Assembly: GCA_022376515.1 (NCBI GenBank)
Contig: WTXI01000574.1
Location: forward strand, 1-14,262
Length of the DNA: 14,262 bases
Source: Lactifluus volemus
Taxonomy: Eukaryota > Basidiomycota > Agaricomycetes > Russulales > Russulaceae
Direction of reading: 5' to 3'
Position numbers and translations under genes: made by a program. The notes beneath the pieces were generated by a model, which saw only the letters and a program-made list of their open reading frames with translations, was not told the origin of the DNA and searched no databases. Below are positions 1 through 7,579 of this stretch, piece by piece; position 1 is the stretch's first letter, and the number at the start of each line of letters is the position of its first letter.

Positions 1-715
1 CGTCCTCCTCATCCATCCCTTCAAGCGTTCCAACAAATGGGTAGAAGTGCGCTCGCTCTGTGGCTGATTGAGCCCTCTACTACGGCCGATAAGCGTATTC
101 GGTTTTCTGAAAAACGTGCGATACAATTCCGCAGCGTGATGATCTATAGTTACACATACAAATTATTGTTCAGGGTGCGTCACTAGGTGCCAGGTGCCAG
201 TTGTAGATCAGTAGATCCAAGGTCCCAGGTCCCATTCAATGTCGAAGGGGGCCACTGGCCCCAGTGCCAGCGCCACATATCGAAGATAAGTTGGGTGGCG
301 CTACACGTGCCAGAGGAGCACTACAGTACATGTGGACAACGCGTGTAAATTGGTTTCGGCGCGCCCGCTTTTAGAGTAAAGTGAAACCAAAAGTGGACTG
401 AACCGTTTTTTACACCCTACGTAGAGCGGGGTCTATTGGGGCGGACCACGACGAGATATCACTGATCACTTTCAAGAATACGTTCCCTATCGTTTGTTAC
501 CGTCAACTTGAACTAGTCCGCACAACCCGTGCTGCTCGCTCTCCGCCGATGTAGAGAGCTCCGCCGGTCCCAACGTACCCAGGATGTCAGTTCATGTCGA
601 GCCGTCGTGTACATGAGATGTGCATAAAAACACACGCAAAGTCAATGTGTCTCTGCGTATTAGATTATTAGGTATGATGATGGAGATGGCATGCGTGTGT
701 GCGTGCATTTGCCAG
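1..715 (+). repeat. Repeat A0: distal part of a fourth X-upstream region, cut by the window edge
   Basis: Positions about 61-330 align by eye with 9530-9780 (A2) and 13250-13500 (A3). Shared blocks include a GATAAG...TTTTCTGAAAAACGTGCGAT-like stretch and a following run of GTGCCA half-sites (188-203, 262, 309). Positions about 455-711 align with 13973-14160, and a 50-bp block at 516-565 differs from 14030-14079 at only two positions. Orientation is the same as A2 and A3, so a related X gene, if present, would lie left of the window and be transcribed leftward. I see no gene in this stretch. The right limit near 711 is set where similarity to A3 ends. Confidence 0.7.
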
Positions 716-956
716 TTTCTCAGGAGGTGATCTAAGCTTGGCACAATGGCTTCCGGTTCCACCGAGCCGCGCACGATCTCGGCACCGCTCCACCCGCCAA
801 ACTGGCCGAACCCGGGGAAAGGAGGGGGGGGAACGGGGAGCGCGAGTTCTTTCTTTTCCTACTTCCAAATGTTTAAACCAATCATCTATTTCAATCGCAG
901 CCTCTCCAAACGGCCTGCTAGGTATGACCTCCAGTATAGTCGGAAGACTGTCGGGG

Positions 957-1160
957 TTAGATGTCGGATAGTGCCTGCACCTTCCCACGCTCGATGACGC
1001 TCGGGGCCAGTGACCTCTGGCGTCTGTTCCCGCTGGCACAGGCACCTTTACAGTGGTGCCCCCGCCCGAACATACTATATATACATAGTTTTCTCCCCCA
1101 CTTGCTTCTAGCTCTGACACTCCTCACAATAGTACCATAAGCTTCAAGTTTCGTTTCCAT
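957..1160 (-). pseudogene. Y1: remnant of a short divergent reading frame related to Y2
   Basis: The minus strand from the ATG at 1073 reads MFGRGHHC. At nucleotide level this aligns with MFERGHQC of Y2 at 10123-10146, and both are preceded by a TATATA-type sequence (1075-1084 here, 10110-10118 for Y2). The nucleotide similarity continues for about 250 bp, to TGGTTTAAAC-like sequence on the minus strand. The frame here stops at 957, and the aligned continuation contains further stops, so this is probably a broken copy. An upstream in-frame ATG exists at 1160. No domain is recognised. It lies at the far end of A1, divergent from X1. The relation to Y2 is fairly clear, but whether either was ever a protein is not. 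Confidence 0.35.
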
Positions 1161-2175
1161 ACCACACTAAGGCTGGTACAGGCATGCTCAAGGCTTGCGA
1201 ACTAGCTACTTTCTACGGGATATCCGGAAACAAACATTGGGTATGTTTCATAAACGTAGTTAACGTTCGAGACTGATCACAGACTATGCATCTGGGTCGT
1301 TTACAACAAAAGTTAAATTCCCACTTGTGACGCCAGTTGCGTTCACTGTCACGTCCAGTACGTAAACGTCTTGCCATGCATCAAATGGCACCTGCGCTTC
1401 GGCACCTGATATATGGTATTAAAATCAGGAACCTCGCTCTGGGATTCGGGATTCGTCATCGGCACCTGGCACCCCCTGCAGAACAATGATTAAATGGATA
1501 AGGTTAAACGCATCATAAGGCTTTGGCAATGCAGCGGCATCGCACACTTTTCCAATACTGTAAGGCAGCCACTTATCAAGCAGCCATTGAATGAGCGTAC
1601 GTTCAGTTCACGCGTTTTCAGCCGAATTGTCGCAATGTGTATCAAGAAGACTCATTTTGGGATGTTTGATCCACTTCTGGCACAGTCACCCTTCAACAGA
1701 AGCACGTTGCACGTCAAATAGCAGCGTCAAGAAACCTTGAACTAGCAACCTAGTGGTGTGTAACACATGCATGCAAGTCAGGACGGTGCTGGCTAGAAAG
1801 GATTCGGAGGAGCAACGAGCACAACAGTTCACAGACCATAGGCGTGATATCTGTAAGCGCCCGATGGCTGAATCCGGTCTAGTACAAGTGGCTGGCACCG
1901 TCTGCCGGCGACTCGGAATACCGACTTTTTCCTTGTAGCGTGTGTTGCTTTCATACTCTTTGCACAGTATTAATGCCACCTGGCCATCTCATTCCCCGTA
2001 AAATGGGTCTGGACCAATCCAGAGACGGCAGCGTACCTCCGAATTCTCCTTTTGCAATCTCAGCTAAGTCAATCTTGGAAGAGGCACCATTTGCGCCATC
2101 CTTTGGCCGATTGCCAGCCAGGCGGGAACACCAGAATTAAAGACATTCTTCTTCTTTCCCTCGTGTATCACTATG

Positions 2176-2190
2176 GGTGCCATTGGCACC
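2176..2190 (+). promoter_or_regulatory. Palindrome GGTGCCATTGGCACC upstream of X1
   Basis: This is a perfect 6+3+6 inverted repeat ending 71 nt before the X1 start codon. A matching palindrome occurs at the equivalent place upstream of X2 (8971-8985), and a degenerate one upstream of X3 (12693-12707). The flanks are also conserved (GTGTATCACTATGG on one side, ACGATAAAT on the other). The second flank, GATAAAT at 2198-2204, could serve as a TATA-like element. A dyad of this form suits binding by a dimeric or two-site regulator; the regulator is unknown. Confidence 0.55.
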
Positions 2191-2261
2191 AAAGAACGAT
2201 AAATCAAAGACTCCAAATCCTCGATGCCGCATCACACGAACAGTCTGCGCACTACAGGACT

Positions 2262-3024
2262 ATGAGTCTCAACGACTTCACCCCCCAGGAATATCACTTG
2301 TCCCGCGTGAGTCTCCTTGGTTCCCTTATCCTGCTAGACAATGACCATTCGTAGGTCTCCTCGTATTACTCTCCGGCGGCGGTGTGACCCTTGTCCCAGT
2401 GCAATTTGGAGAATCTAGCGAACCAAACAGTTACGATCAATTGGCCGCGCCACAGCAAGGTGGAGTCTCTGAAGCTCAAGTCCCAGCATCCCTGGGAGAG
2501 CCTAGCGAACCAAACAGTAGTACTGATGAACTGGCCGCGCCACAGCAAGGTGGGGACTCTGAATTTCAATAGGTAGCTCAAAGCTCACCAAGCTCTCAGC
2601 GTCCTTGAAGAACGTAGCGAACCAAACAGTACAGAGCAACTGGCCGCACCACAGCAAGGTGGAGTCTCTGAAATTCAACTCCCAGCGTCCCTTGGAGAGC
2701 CTAGCGAACCAAACAGTATGATGAACTGGCCGCGCCACAAGCAAGGTGGGGATTCTGAATTTCAGTAGGTAGCTCAAAACTCATCGAACTCCCAGCGTCC
2801 CTTGCTATGTGGGGTCTGGATGTGTTAGTGGATCAGAAGCGGAAGGTCCTATGCCTCTTTTGCTTCAAGACACTCTTCGCAAGGAAAGCCTTTAATCGAC
2901 ATTTCGAGACAAGCATTCCGCCCCGAGGCAGTGTGATATGTGCGACCTTATGGTTGTTGGAGAGCGGAAACTCAAAGCTCACGTCAAACGTGATCACAGT
3001 GACACGACAGCTCATCCTTTTTAG
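2262..3024 (+). pseudogene. X1: C2H2 zinc-finger gene copy with repeat-expanded middle, broken
   Basis: Probable nuclear DNA-binding protein of the X family. Exon 1 (2262-2306) reads MSLNDFTPQEYHLSR and shares the TPQE core with X2. Intron 1 is 2307-2354 (GTGAGT...CGTAG, 48 nt). Exon 2 in phase stops at 2385-2387, while the long-reading frame of the next part (SEPNS...LAAPQQGG) is shifted. The middle is a tandem repeat at 2400-2793. CAATAG at about 2569-2574 and CAGTAG at about 2763-2768 sit where X3 has CAATGG, so two Trp codons have become stops. Finger 1 has Cys codons at 2852 and 2861 and His at 2900, with C-x2-C-x12-H spacing. The last His lies at 2914, 14 instead of 15 nt on, so one base has been lost. 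Finger 2 is C-x2-C-x12-H-x4-H with codons at 2932, 2941, 2980 and 2995. The stop is at 3022-3024. Family membership is clear, and so is inactivity as a single protein. Confidence 0.75.
2400..2793 (+). repeat. Higher-order tandem repeat in X1 (199-bp unit made of 87 + 112 bp)
   Basis: The marker GCGAACCAAACAGT begins at 2418, 2505, 2617 and 2704, giving steps of 87, 112 and 87 bp. The array is therefore two copies of a 199-bp dimer. The longer monomer carries an extra 25-bp piece, seen as AGGTAGCTCAAAGCTCACC and its copy. The 87-bp monomer is 29 codons and reads SEPNS..LAAPQQGGxSE. The 112-bp monomer is not a multiple of three, so every dimer shifts the frame. X3 has a single related piece near 11145-11195, which suggests the array expanded within X1 from that segment. 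Confidence 0.85.
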
Positions 3025-3061
3025 GTCGCATTTACGATGGTAGTACTCTATGTAGACTAAT

Positions 3062-3135
3062 TATACATATGTGTACTAATCTATACCTGTGTGTACTATC
3101 TATACCAATGTGTACTAACTGTACGTATGTGTGTC
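3062..3135 (+). repeat. Imperfect 19-20 bp tandem repeat, about 3.7 copies
   Basis: Units of the form TATACNTATGTGTACTAATC begin at 3062, 3082, 3101 and 3120, the last being partial. The array is AT- and TG-rich and starts 38 bp after the X1 stop. No coding role is apparent. Confidence 0.8.
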
Positions 3136-3800
3136 TGTCATTGGTTGATTCAAGCTGGACTGGTGACGTGCCTGCTACTCGATCCTCTATTTCTGTCCAA
3201 GTCCATAACTTCAGGTTTGGATGTACACACGAAGGGTATCTCTTCAATTCGGGTGGGCGCAGAGCCCACGAGCTACAGTATTCGCAATGCAGTACGCGTC
3301 TCCACTTGCAATGTCCTTCAAATTACGGGGCCAGTCTAATAGGCACGTCGGAGTGACATGGCACGCGGTATCTTGTATACCACGTCGATGTGGGTAAGGG
3401 CGTCCGCATGGTCTCGAGTGCATCACAGTGGAAATATGTGGATAGTGAGCTGTAACAAAGAATGACGTCATTTTCACGTAATCTACCTACCTTATATAGA
3501 AATATTACATAACATCACGCTGTCACACAAAGACTACCCCCCCAGTAGCTTAAATAGGAAAGACGTCCGATCTACACCCAGAAATTTTTTTTAATTTCTT
3601 TGTTTTTTCACAGGGTATGTAGCAACCATAGAAGATATCAGGCACTGTTTAATTAGGCTGAATTTGGTGAGCACAAACGAGTGGCCCACTATGCTGAAGC
3701 CGACATTGCAGAAATGTACCTTGGCAATTGTAGCTTGAGGCGGCAGCTTTGATCACGTGACATTCGTTGAACTTGGTTCGACGAATTCAATTCCTACACA
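3136..3800. other. Stretch without a recognised gene
   Basis: Only short overlapping frames on both strands are present, and none resembles a known domain. Small elements noted are one arm of a 25-bp inverted repeat (3444-3468), a 12-bp palindrome containing a CRE-like TGACGTCA core (3461-3472), a T-rich tract (about 3583-3606) and a TCACGTGA E-box-like palindrome (3754-3761). Confidence 0.5.
3444..3468 (+). repeat. 25-bp inverted repeat, left arm
   Basis: These 25 bases occur exactly, in reverse complement, at 5933-5957, about 2.5 kb away. Similarity ends abruptly on both sides of each arm, and no target-site duplication is visible. The arm overlaps the palindrome AATGACGTCATT at 3461-3472; in the right-arm copy that palindrome is broken by one change. 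Confidence 0.85.
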
Positions 3801-4205
3801 TCACCCGCGTCTTCGTGAATGATCGCGAAGATGATGTTTCAGTCGTCAAAGAAGATATGCTAACCAAAATTTGATGAAAGATAGTGTTTGACTGGGGGTG
3901 ATCATTTTAGGTGAGTCTTTCTTATCTGTCCACACCCCTCTGCTGATAATCTATTCCTTGTCACTATCATCAACGTCCTCACACTCACCCTCACCGTTAT
4001 CACCTATGTCCTCACCCTCACTCTTGCCACTGCTGTCGCCACCGCCGTCGCCACCAACAGTGTGCTTGGTGGGGGGACTCATTGGACCATGTGAGCCGTT
4101 CACACGGCGTTGGGATGTGTCGCCAGGTTGTCGGCACCGTCGGTTCGTTTCGAACCCACCCACGTTGGAAGGGCGGACGCCTGAAGGGTTCTTCCCTTTC
4201 ATTGC
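3800..4205 (-). repeat. Repeat B1: degenerate copy of a dispersed, probably once-coding sequence
   Basis: This aligns along its length with B2 (4695-5205) in the same orientation. Shared blocks are GTTTCAGTCGTC, AATTTGATGAAAGAT, GCTGATAATC..ATTCC and GGTTCGTTTCGAACCCACCC. On the minus strand both copies read a Gly/Asp/Glu-rich acidic stretch (GDNGEGECEDVDDSDKE in B1) followed by WIIS-like residues. In B1 the Trp codon is TAG. The acidic tract and the shared reading direction suggest an old coding exon on the minus strand. I do not recognise the family. Frameshifts and stops make it non-functional. Confidence 0.6.
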
Positions 4206-4260
4206 CGTCACCACTCCCCTCAACCATGCGTGTATGACCACCTTTCCGCCTTAGGCTTGA

Positions 4261-4595
4261 CTCTACCTTTCTGATTTAGCTGTCGAAGTCAAAGTATGCC
4301 CATTATCCTTTTTTCTCTACGATTCACTGAGCTACTTTCTGCCCCTCAGCTGGAACATGCCAGCTTAGCATTGAATCTGCTCTCAAATATTCACGAGGTG
4401 CGTGTCCTTCCCTCTCCTTGTTGGGTGATATGGAACATTTGTACATTTTTATCGCCTTCTCGACAGATACTGGGCGACCGGTTTCAGCGTAACGAGGACT
4501 CCCGAAAGTTGCTTGAGGCGATACGAGATGTGTTTGAATTTGCAAGTGAAGCGGACGTTTTGAGGAAAATCCAGCCGGGGTCTGCCCGCATTTAA
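4261..4595 (+). pseudogene. Fragment of a STAND/NLR-type protein, N-terminal helical domain, two introns kept
   Basis: Three short exons join in frame. The first, 4261-4293, ends in LAVEVK. Intron 4294-4349 is GTATGC...CCTCAG (56 nt). Exon 4350-4397 reads LEHASLALNLLSNIHE. Intron 4398-4466 is GTGCGT...CGACAG (69 nt). Exon 4467-4595 contains NEDSRKLLEAIRDVFEFASE followed by ADVLRKIQPGS. The pattern of a helix, a leucine-rich core, Dv(F/Y).F..EA..L..I resembles, from memory, the helical region before the NACHT domain of many basidiomycete STAND proteins, which act in self/non-self recognition. It has no start codon of its own, and the frame ends in TAA just where the family normally continues. 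No NTPase motif follows. It is therefore a truncated relic. The family call is moderate; the splice structure is strong. Confidence 0.55.
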
Positions 4596-4694
4596 CCTTG
4601 CAAGCAAGGTAACGAGTATTCAATTTCCCAAACACTACAGCTGTGTGCCATTGGTGTTGCCGCGACTGACGTTCCTGGCCCTTGTCCTGGCCCT

Positions 4695-5205
4695 GCACAC
4701 CACCCGCTTCTCCTGAAATGGTGACGTTTCAGTCGTCGAAAGCATGCCAACCCAAATTTGATGAAAGATGGTATTTTTGACTGAGGGTTATCACTTTGCG
4801 TGAGTCCTTCTGATCCGTCCATGCACCCCCTCTTGGCTGATAATCCATTCCTCGTCACTGTCATGCGGCTCATGCCCATCTCACCCACTCACATTCAACC
4901 CTCACCATTATTGCCAACGCCATCACCTCTCGCCACTGCCGCCGCCGCCAACAGCCCACTTTAGGTTTGCCGTCAGATGCATCCCCTCACCCCCACCTCA
5001 CCTTCGACACTGCCACCATCAGCAACGGCATGCGTTGGACTCGATGGCCACAAGTTGCCACCAATTTGTGCCTCTCTTCTCCCTTACTGTCACCGTTACC
5101 CGCAGCGTCGGAATGCTGTTGCCAGCTTGTCAGCACTGTTGGTTCGTTTTGAACCCACCCACGTTTGAGGGGGGTTGGGACGCCTGAGGGGTGCTTCCCT
5201 TTCGG
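4695..5205 (-). repeat. Repeat B2: second copy of the B sequence
   Basis: Same orientation as B1 and longer by roughly 100 bp in the middle. On the minus strand it keeps DSDEEWIISQEGVHGRIRR where B1 has a stop, so B2 is the better preserved copy. B1 and B2 flank the NLR-like fragment at 4261-4595. The right limit is where similarity ends after the GGGTGCTTCCCTTTC block (about 5190-5204). Confidence 0.6.
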
Positions 5206-5670
5206 GCGTGGCTAGGTATGCTGCCTGCACTCTTCCACCTCACTGATTTTTCATTGGTTTACTCGCCCTGCTTCGTCCCCTTTTTGTTCCCTTCAATGAG
5301 AGATGGATGGCCTCGTGTCTTTCCTTGCGCTGAGGGGAGCCATTCACATCACGTCCAGTCCCTTGGCATCAGGATTGTGCTGGCAGCGCCATTGCGACTG
5401 CCCGAGCGCCTGATGCCATGACTAGCGCGTGGCGTCATCGGTGTTATCCTTCCTGACGCTTCCCCCCCCCCCCTTTTTTTTTTTCTGTCAACCTGCTGCT
5501 GTGGTCTCAAGACTCTCGATGCCTCCTTGCCAACACCGCCATTGGCCTATTGTGAGGCACCACTGAGGCAGCGACTCCTGGTCCTCTCCGAGTCTCTCCG
5601 GGCCCACCTTACCTCCCTGCAACCCAGATCGATGCTTCTGATACGTGCAGCCAGTCCCTCCTCATTTGAC
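5206..5670. other. Stretch without a recognised gene; C/T homopolymer tract
   Basis: No conserved frame is seen. A run of about 12 C followed by about 11 T lies at 5462-5484. The remaining sequence is mixed and carries only short unassigned frames on the plus strand. Confidence 0.45.
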
Positions 5671-5824
5671 AGTCGATTGCCTTGCTCTTTTGTGTATCCG
5701 CCTCAATCCCGTTCGAGTTTGCAGGTGTCAAGCTCACGGCCACCATGTACGACCCTTGTGACCTTCCGAGTGGACGAATGTTCATTGATGGGTGGATCCT
5801 TGAGATGTTCGACCCTTACACATG
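5671..5824 (+). other. Unassigned open stretch with protein-like composition
   Basis: A frame opens after a TGA at about 5668 and runs to TGA near 5824. It includes the residues ATMYDPCDLPSGRMFIDGW and DPYT. The composition is balanced and unlike the Ser/Pro-rich shadow frames around it. A plausible continuation (HDRNHAIPSMRC...) lies in the neighbouring frame up to about 6000, which would require one frameshift. I do not recognise a family, and there is no convincing start codon or intron. This may be a fragment of a transposon or host gene, or chance. Confidence 0.2.
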
Positions 5825-5932
5825 ACCGAAATCATGCAATTCCATCTATGCGCTGTATGCGTGTGGTTGCAGCCGATTATGTGGGGTCACTTCCGACCGT
5901 GGTGTGGGAACGTAACTGTGACCGTTACCATT

Positions 5933-5957
5933 ACGTCATTCTTTGTTACAGCTCACT
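5933..5957 (-). repeat. 25-bp inverted repeat, right arm
   Basis: Exact reverse complement of 3444-3468. The two arms enclose B1, the NLR fragment, B2 and the unassigned stretch. The next bases outward and inward do not match between the arms. Confidence 0.85.
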
Positions 5958-6054
5958 TACCCCGTTGGCTACACTTAATGAAGCCTCTTCAAGTTACTAA
6001 TAAGGCCAATCCTTGCACGCGATTATCTACCGTCCAACAATGAGGATGCTGCAT

Positions 6055-6160
6055 GGGCTACAGGGGTAGGCGATTGCTCCTATAAAGGCTACCCTTTGCC
6101 CCGAAACACAATCGCTGTGGATGCATAACATACTTGCTACAAGGGATTCCAAGTTTGGGT
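6055..6160 (+). repeat. Short direct repeat C, copy 1
   Basis: The core CCTATAAAGGCTACCCTTTG (6079-6098) and a following CTGTGGAT-CA block match 6449-6515. The distance between copies is about 370 bp. CTATAAAGG resembles a TATA box, but no gene is seen downstream. Function unknown. Confidence 0.6.
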
Positions 6161-6429
6161 GGTTACTGTTTAAATTACCAACCACGTCGCTGAAATAAAG
6201 TAATGACACCTTATATACCTTTTCACGTCCACGAGTTTAAGTTATTGAGCTGGATGATAACGGGGCGTGGTTTATCAGACTCCCACGTGATCAACTCATT
6301 TGAGTGTGGGGAGCCGAGGCAACAATACTTCGTCTTGAGTTTTTTTCTCTCACTCTATAGTCTTTGATGCCTGAAATTAATGACTTATTTACAGCTATCT
6401 ACTGTTGTATGCATGCACAAAAGTCGTAC

Positions 6430-6530
6430 ACAGGGTATGTGATTTTTCCTATAAAGGTCTACCCTTTGCCCTAACTTGTCTCGGGACTCAGCCCCTGTGG
6501 ATTCACAAGATATTTGTGAAACTGTGAAGA
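6430..6530 (+). repeat. Short direct repeat C, copy 2
   Basis: Carries CCTATAAAGGTCTACCCTTTG and CCCCTGTGGATTCACAAGAT, aligning with copy 1 with small indels. Similarity is limited to about 100 bp, and the edges are not marked by target-site duplications. Confidence 0.6.
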
Positions 6531-7500
6531 GCGAAGGTGTGTCTCTTGGAGTAGCATTGCGAATAGTCCGCGGGCACTGCGCACAAGCCAAGCGATGCCT
6601 TTCAAGTCCGTGTATGCGTCTAAAATAAGTACGAACGCCTTGATGTATCAGTCAATGGTTAAACACAGAAACACGGTTATTTTACATGGAAATATTGATA
6701 GAAATGGTTACATGGAAACATATATTGAAGATTTGCACAGCACGGCTATGGCCAAGAAAACCTACACCTGGTGGAATACCTAAGGAAGAAGTATCGGACA
6801 GAAGAACGAAATTTGAGGTGTACCGTGTACGTTACTTGATGTGATAGCATGCAAAAGGAAGGTTGGGGGGAGGGGGAAATGGTCTTAGAAGGTCGCCCAT
6901 TGTGGTTTCTGAGGAAATGGGAAGGGCTACTACTCCCATTCTACAAATGGGGGCTTTGAGCGAAAAAGCCGGCACGTGGTCAAGGTGACTCGGAGGCTGC
7001 AGCGCGCAACGTGCGTCGAGTTGTGGGAAATCTTTGTGCCCAATTCGGCAACCTCGGACGCCTTCCACCACCACCTGACCCCCCCCCCCCCCCCCCCCAC
7101 ACACAGCGCGAATAACTTCACCCGCTTAGCAACTTGATGATTACATTTTTTCGGGATCACTGAGGAATTTTTCGCCAACAGAACCAATTTGGTAACTCGA
7201 GGTCATTGTACATATAATAGTACACAGACGAAATTTCAAGGTGCTATCGCGCGCTTTCAAAGGTATTGTATCGTAGCAAGGATAATCATAACACAAAGAT
7301 ACAAGGTCGATCCGAAGATGTCCATAAGTTAAAAGGGGGTGCAGAGCAAATCGCGCAGCGACTCGGACGTCGACACGACACCACTCAGCCCCGCGACCGG
7401 CGCGGTTGCTCTGCTACATATCCTTAGGATATGCAAATGAGGCAGTAGACGGTGGGAAGCTTCGTGAGAGAAAAAAAAAACAGAAAGAAGAATACTCAAA
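6531..7500. other. Stretch without a recognised gene; poly-C tract
   Basis: Only short frames are found; for example 6595-6783 (+), 62 codons, has no recognised domain. A run of 20 C at 7079-7098 followed by ACACACA produces spurious glycine-rich frames on the minus strand. A small dyad CATATCC-TTA-GGATATG lies at 7417-7433, followed directly by CAAATGAG, within DNA that is 3' of X2. A run of A lies at about 7471-7480. Confidence 0.5.
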
Positions 7501-7579
7501 CGCATGATACGATCGCAGGGCTGCTCAATGGATCAATGACAGAGACAAACACGGGCATGACGGGCTAGGGCCAATGAAG

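Larger units (their letters stand above)
725..2261 (-). repeat. Repeat A1: upstream region of gene X1, inverted relative to A0, A2 and A3
   Basis: Read on the minus strand this stretch follows the order of A2 and A3. The palindrome block at 2162-2204 pairs with 8947-8990. The block at 1581-1600 is the reverse complement of the ATTCGATGGCTG-type block at 9541 and 13261. The half-site cluster at 1388-1475 pairs with 13375-13395. The reverse complement of about 740-790 matches 13878-13920. It lies directly 5' of X1, so it is probably that gene's promoter and intergenic DNA. Its far end meets the far end of A0 tail to tail near 715-725. The open frames here are short or start at non-ATG codons, and apart from the Y1 remnant I do not regard them as genes. 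Confidence 0.72.

Noticed and set aside
668..1120. Open frame of 150 codons on the minus strand
   Set aside because: It starts at a non-ATG codon and overlaps the Y1 remnant in another frame. Its only similarity is nucleotide-level similarity to A repeats, so an open shadow frame is likelier than a gene.
2366..2777. Two overlapping long minus-strand frames (SYLLKF..PTLL..ARP) across the X1 repeat
   Set aside because: They are antisense translations of the tandem array; the open state follows from repeated stop-free units. X1 fingers and intron define the plus strand as coding.
4143..4157. GGTTCGTTTCGAACC resembling a tRNA T-arm
   Set aside because: No anticodon arm, D arm or acceptor stem can be formed around it, and B2 carries a broken version. 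It is a dyad within repeat B.
3951..4254. Plus-strand Ser/Pro-rich frame in B1
   Set aside because: It is the antisense of the Asp/Gly-rich minus-strand stretch shared with B2; the CTC/CCA richness explains the lack of stops.
3444..5957. DNA transposon with 25-bp terminal inverted repeats
   Set aside because: No target-site duplication, no transposase, and the enclosed material is a patchwork of B repeats and an NLR fragment. Kept only as a finding to check.
6832..7187. Glycine-rich minus-strand frames
   Set aside because: They are created by the 20-base poly-C tract at 7079-7098, with no start context or domain.
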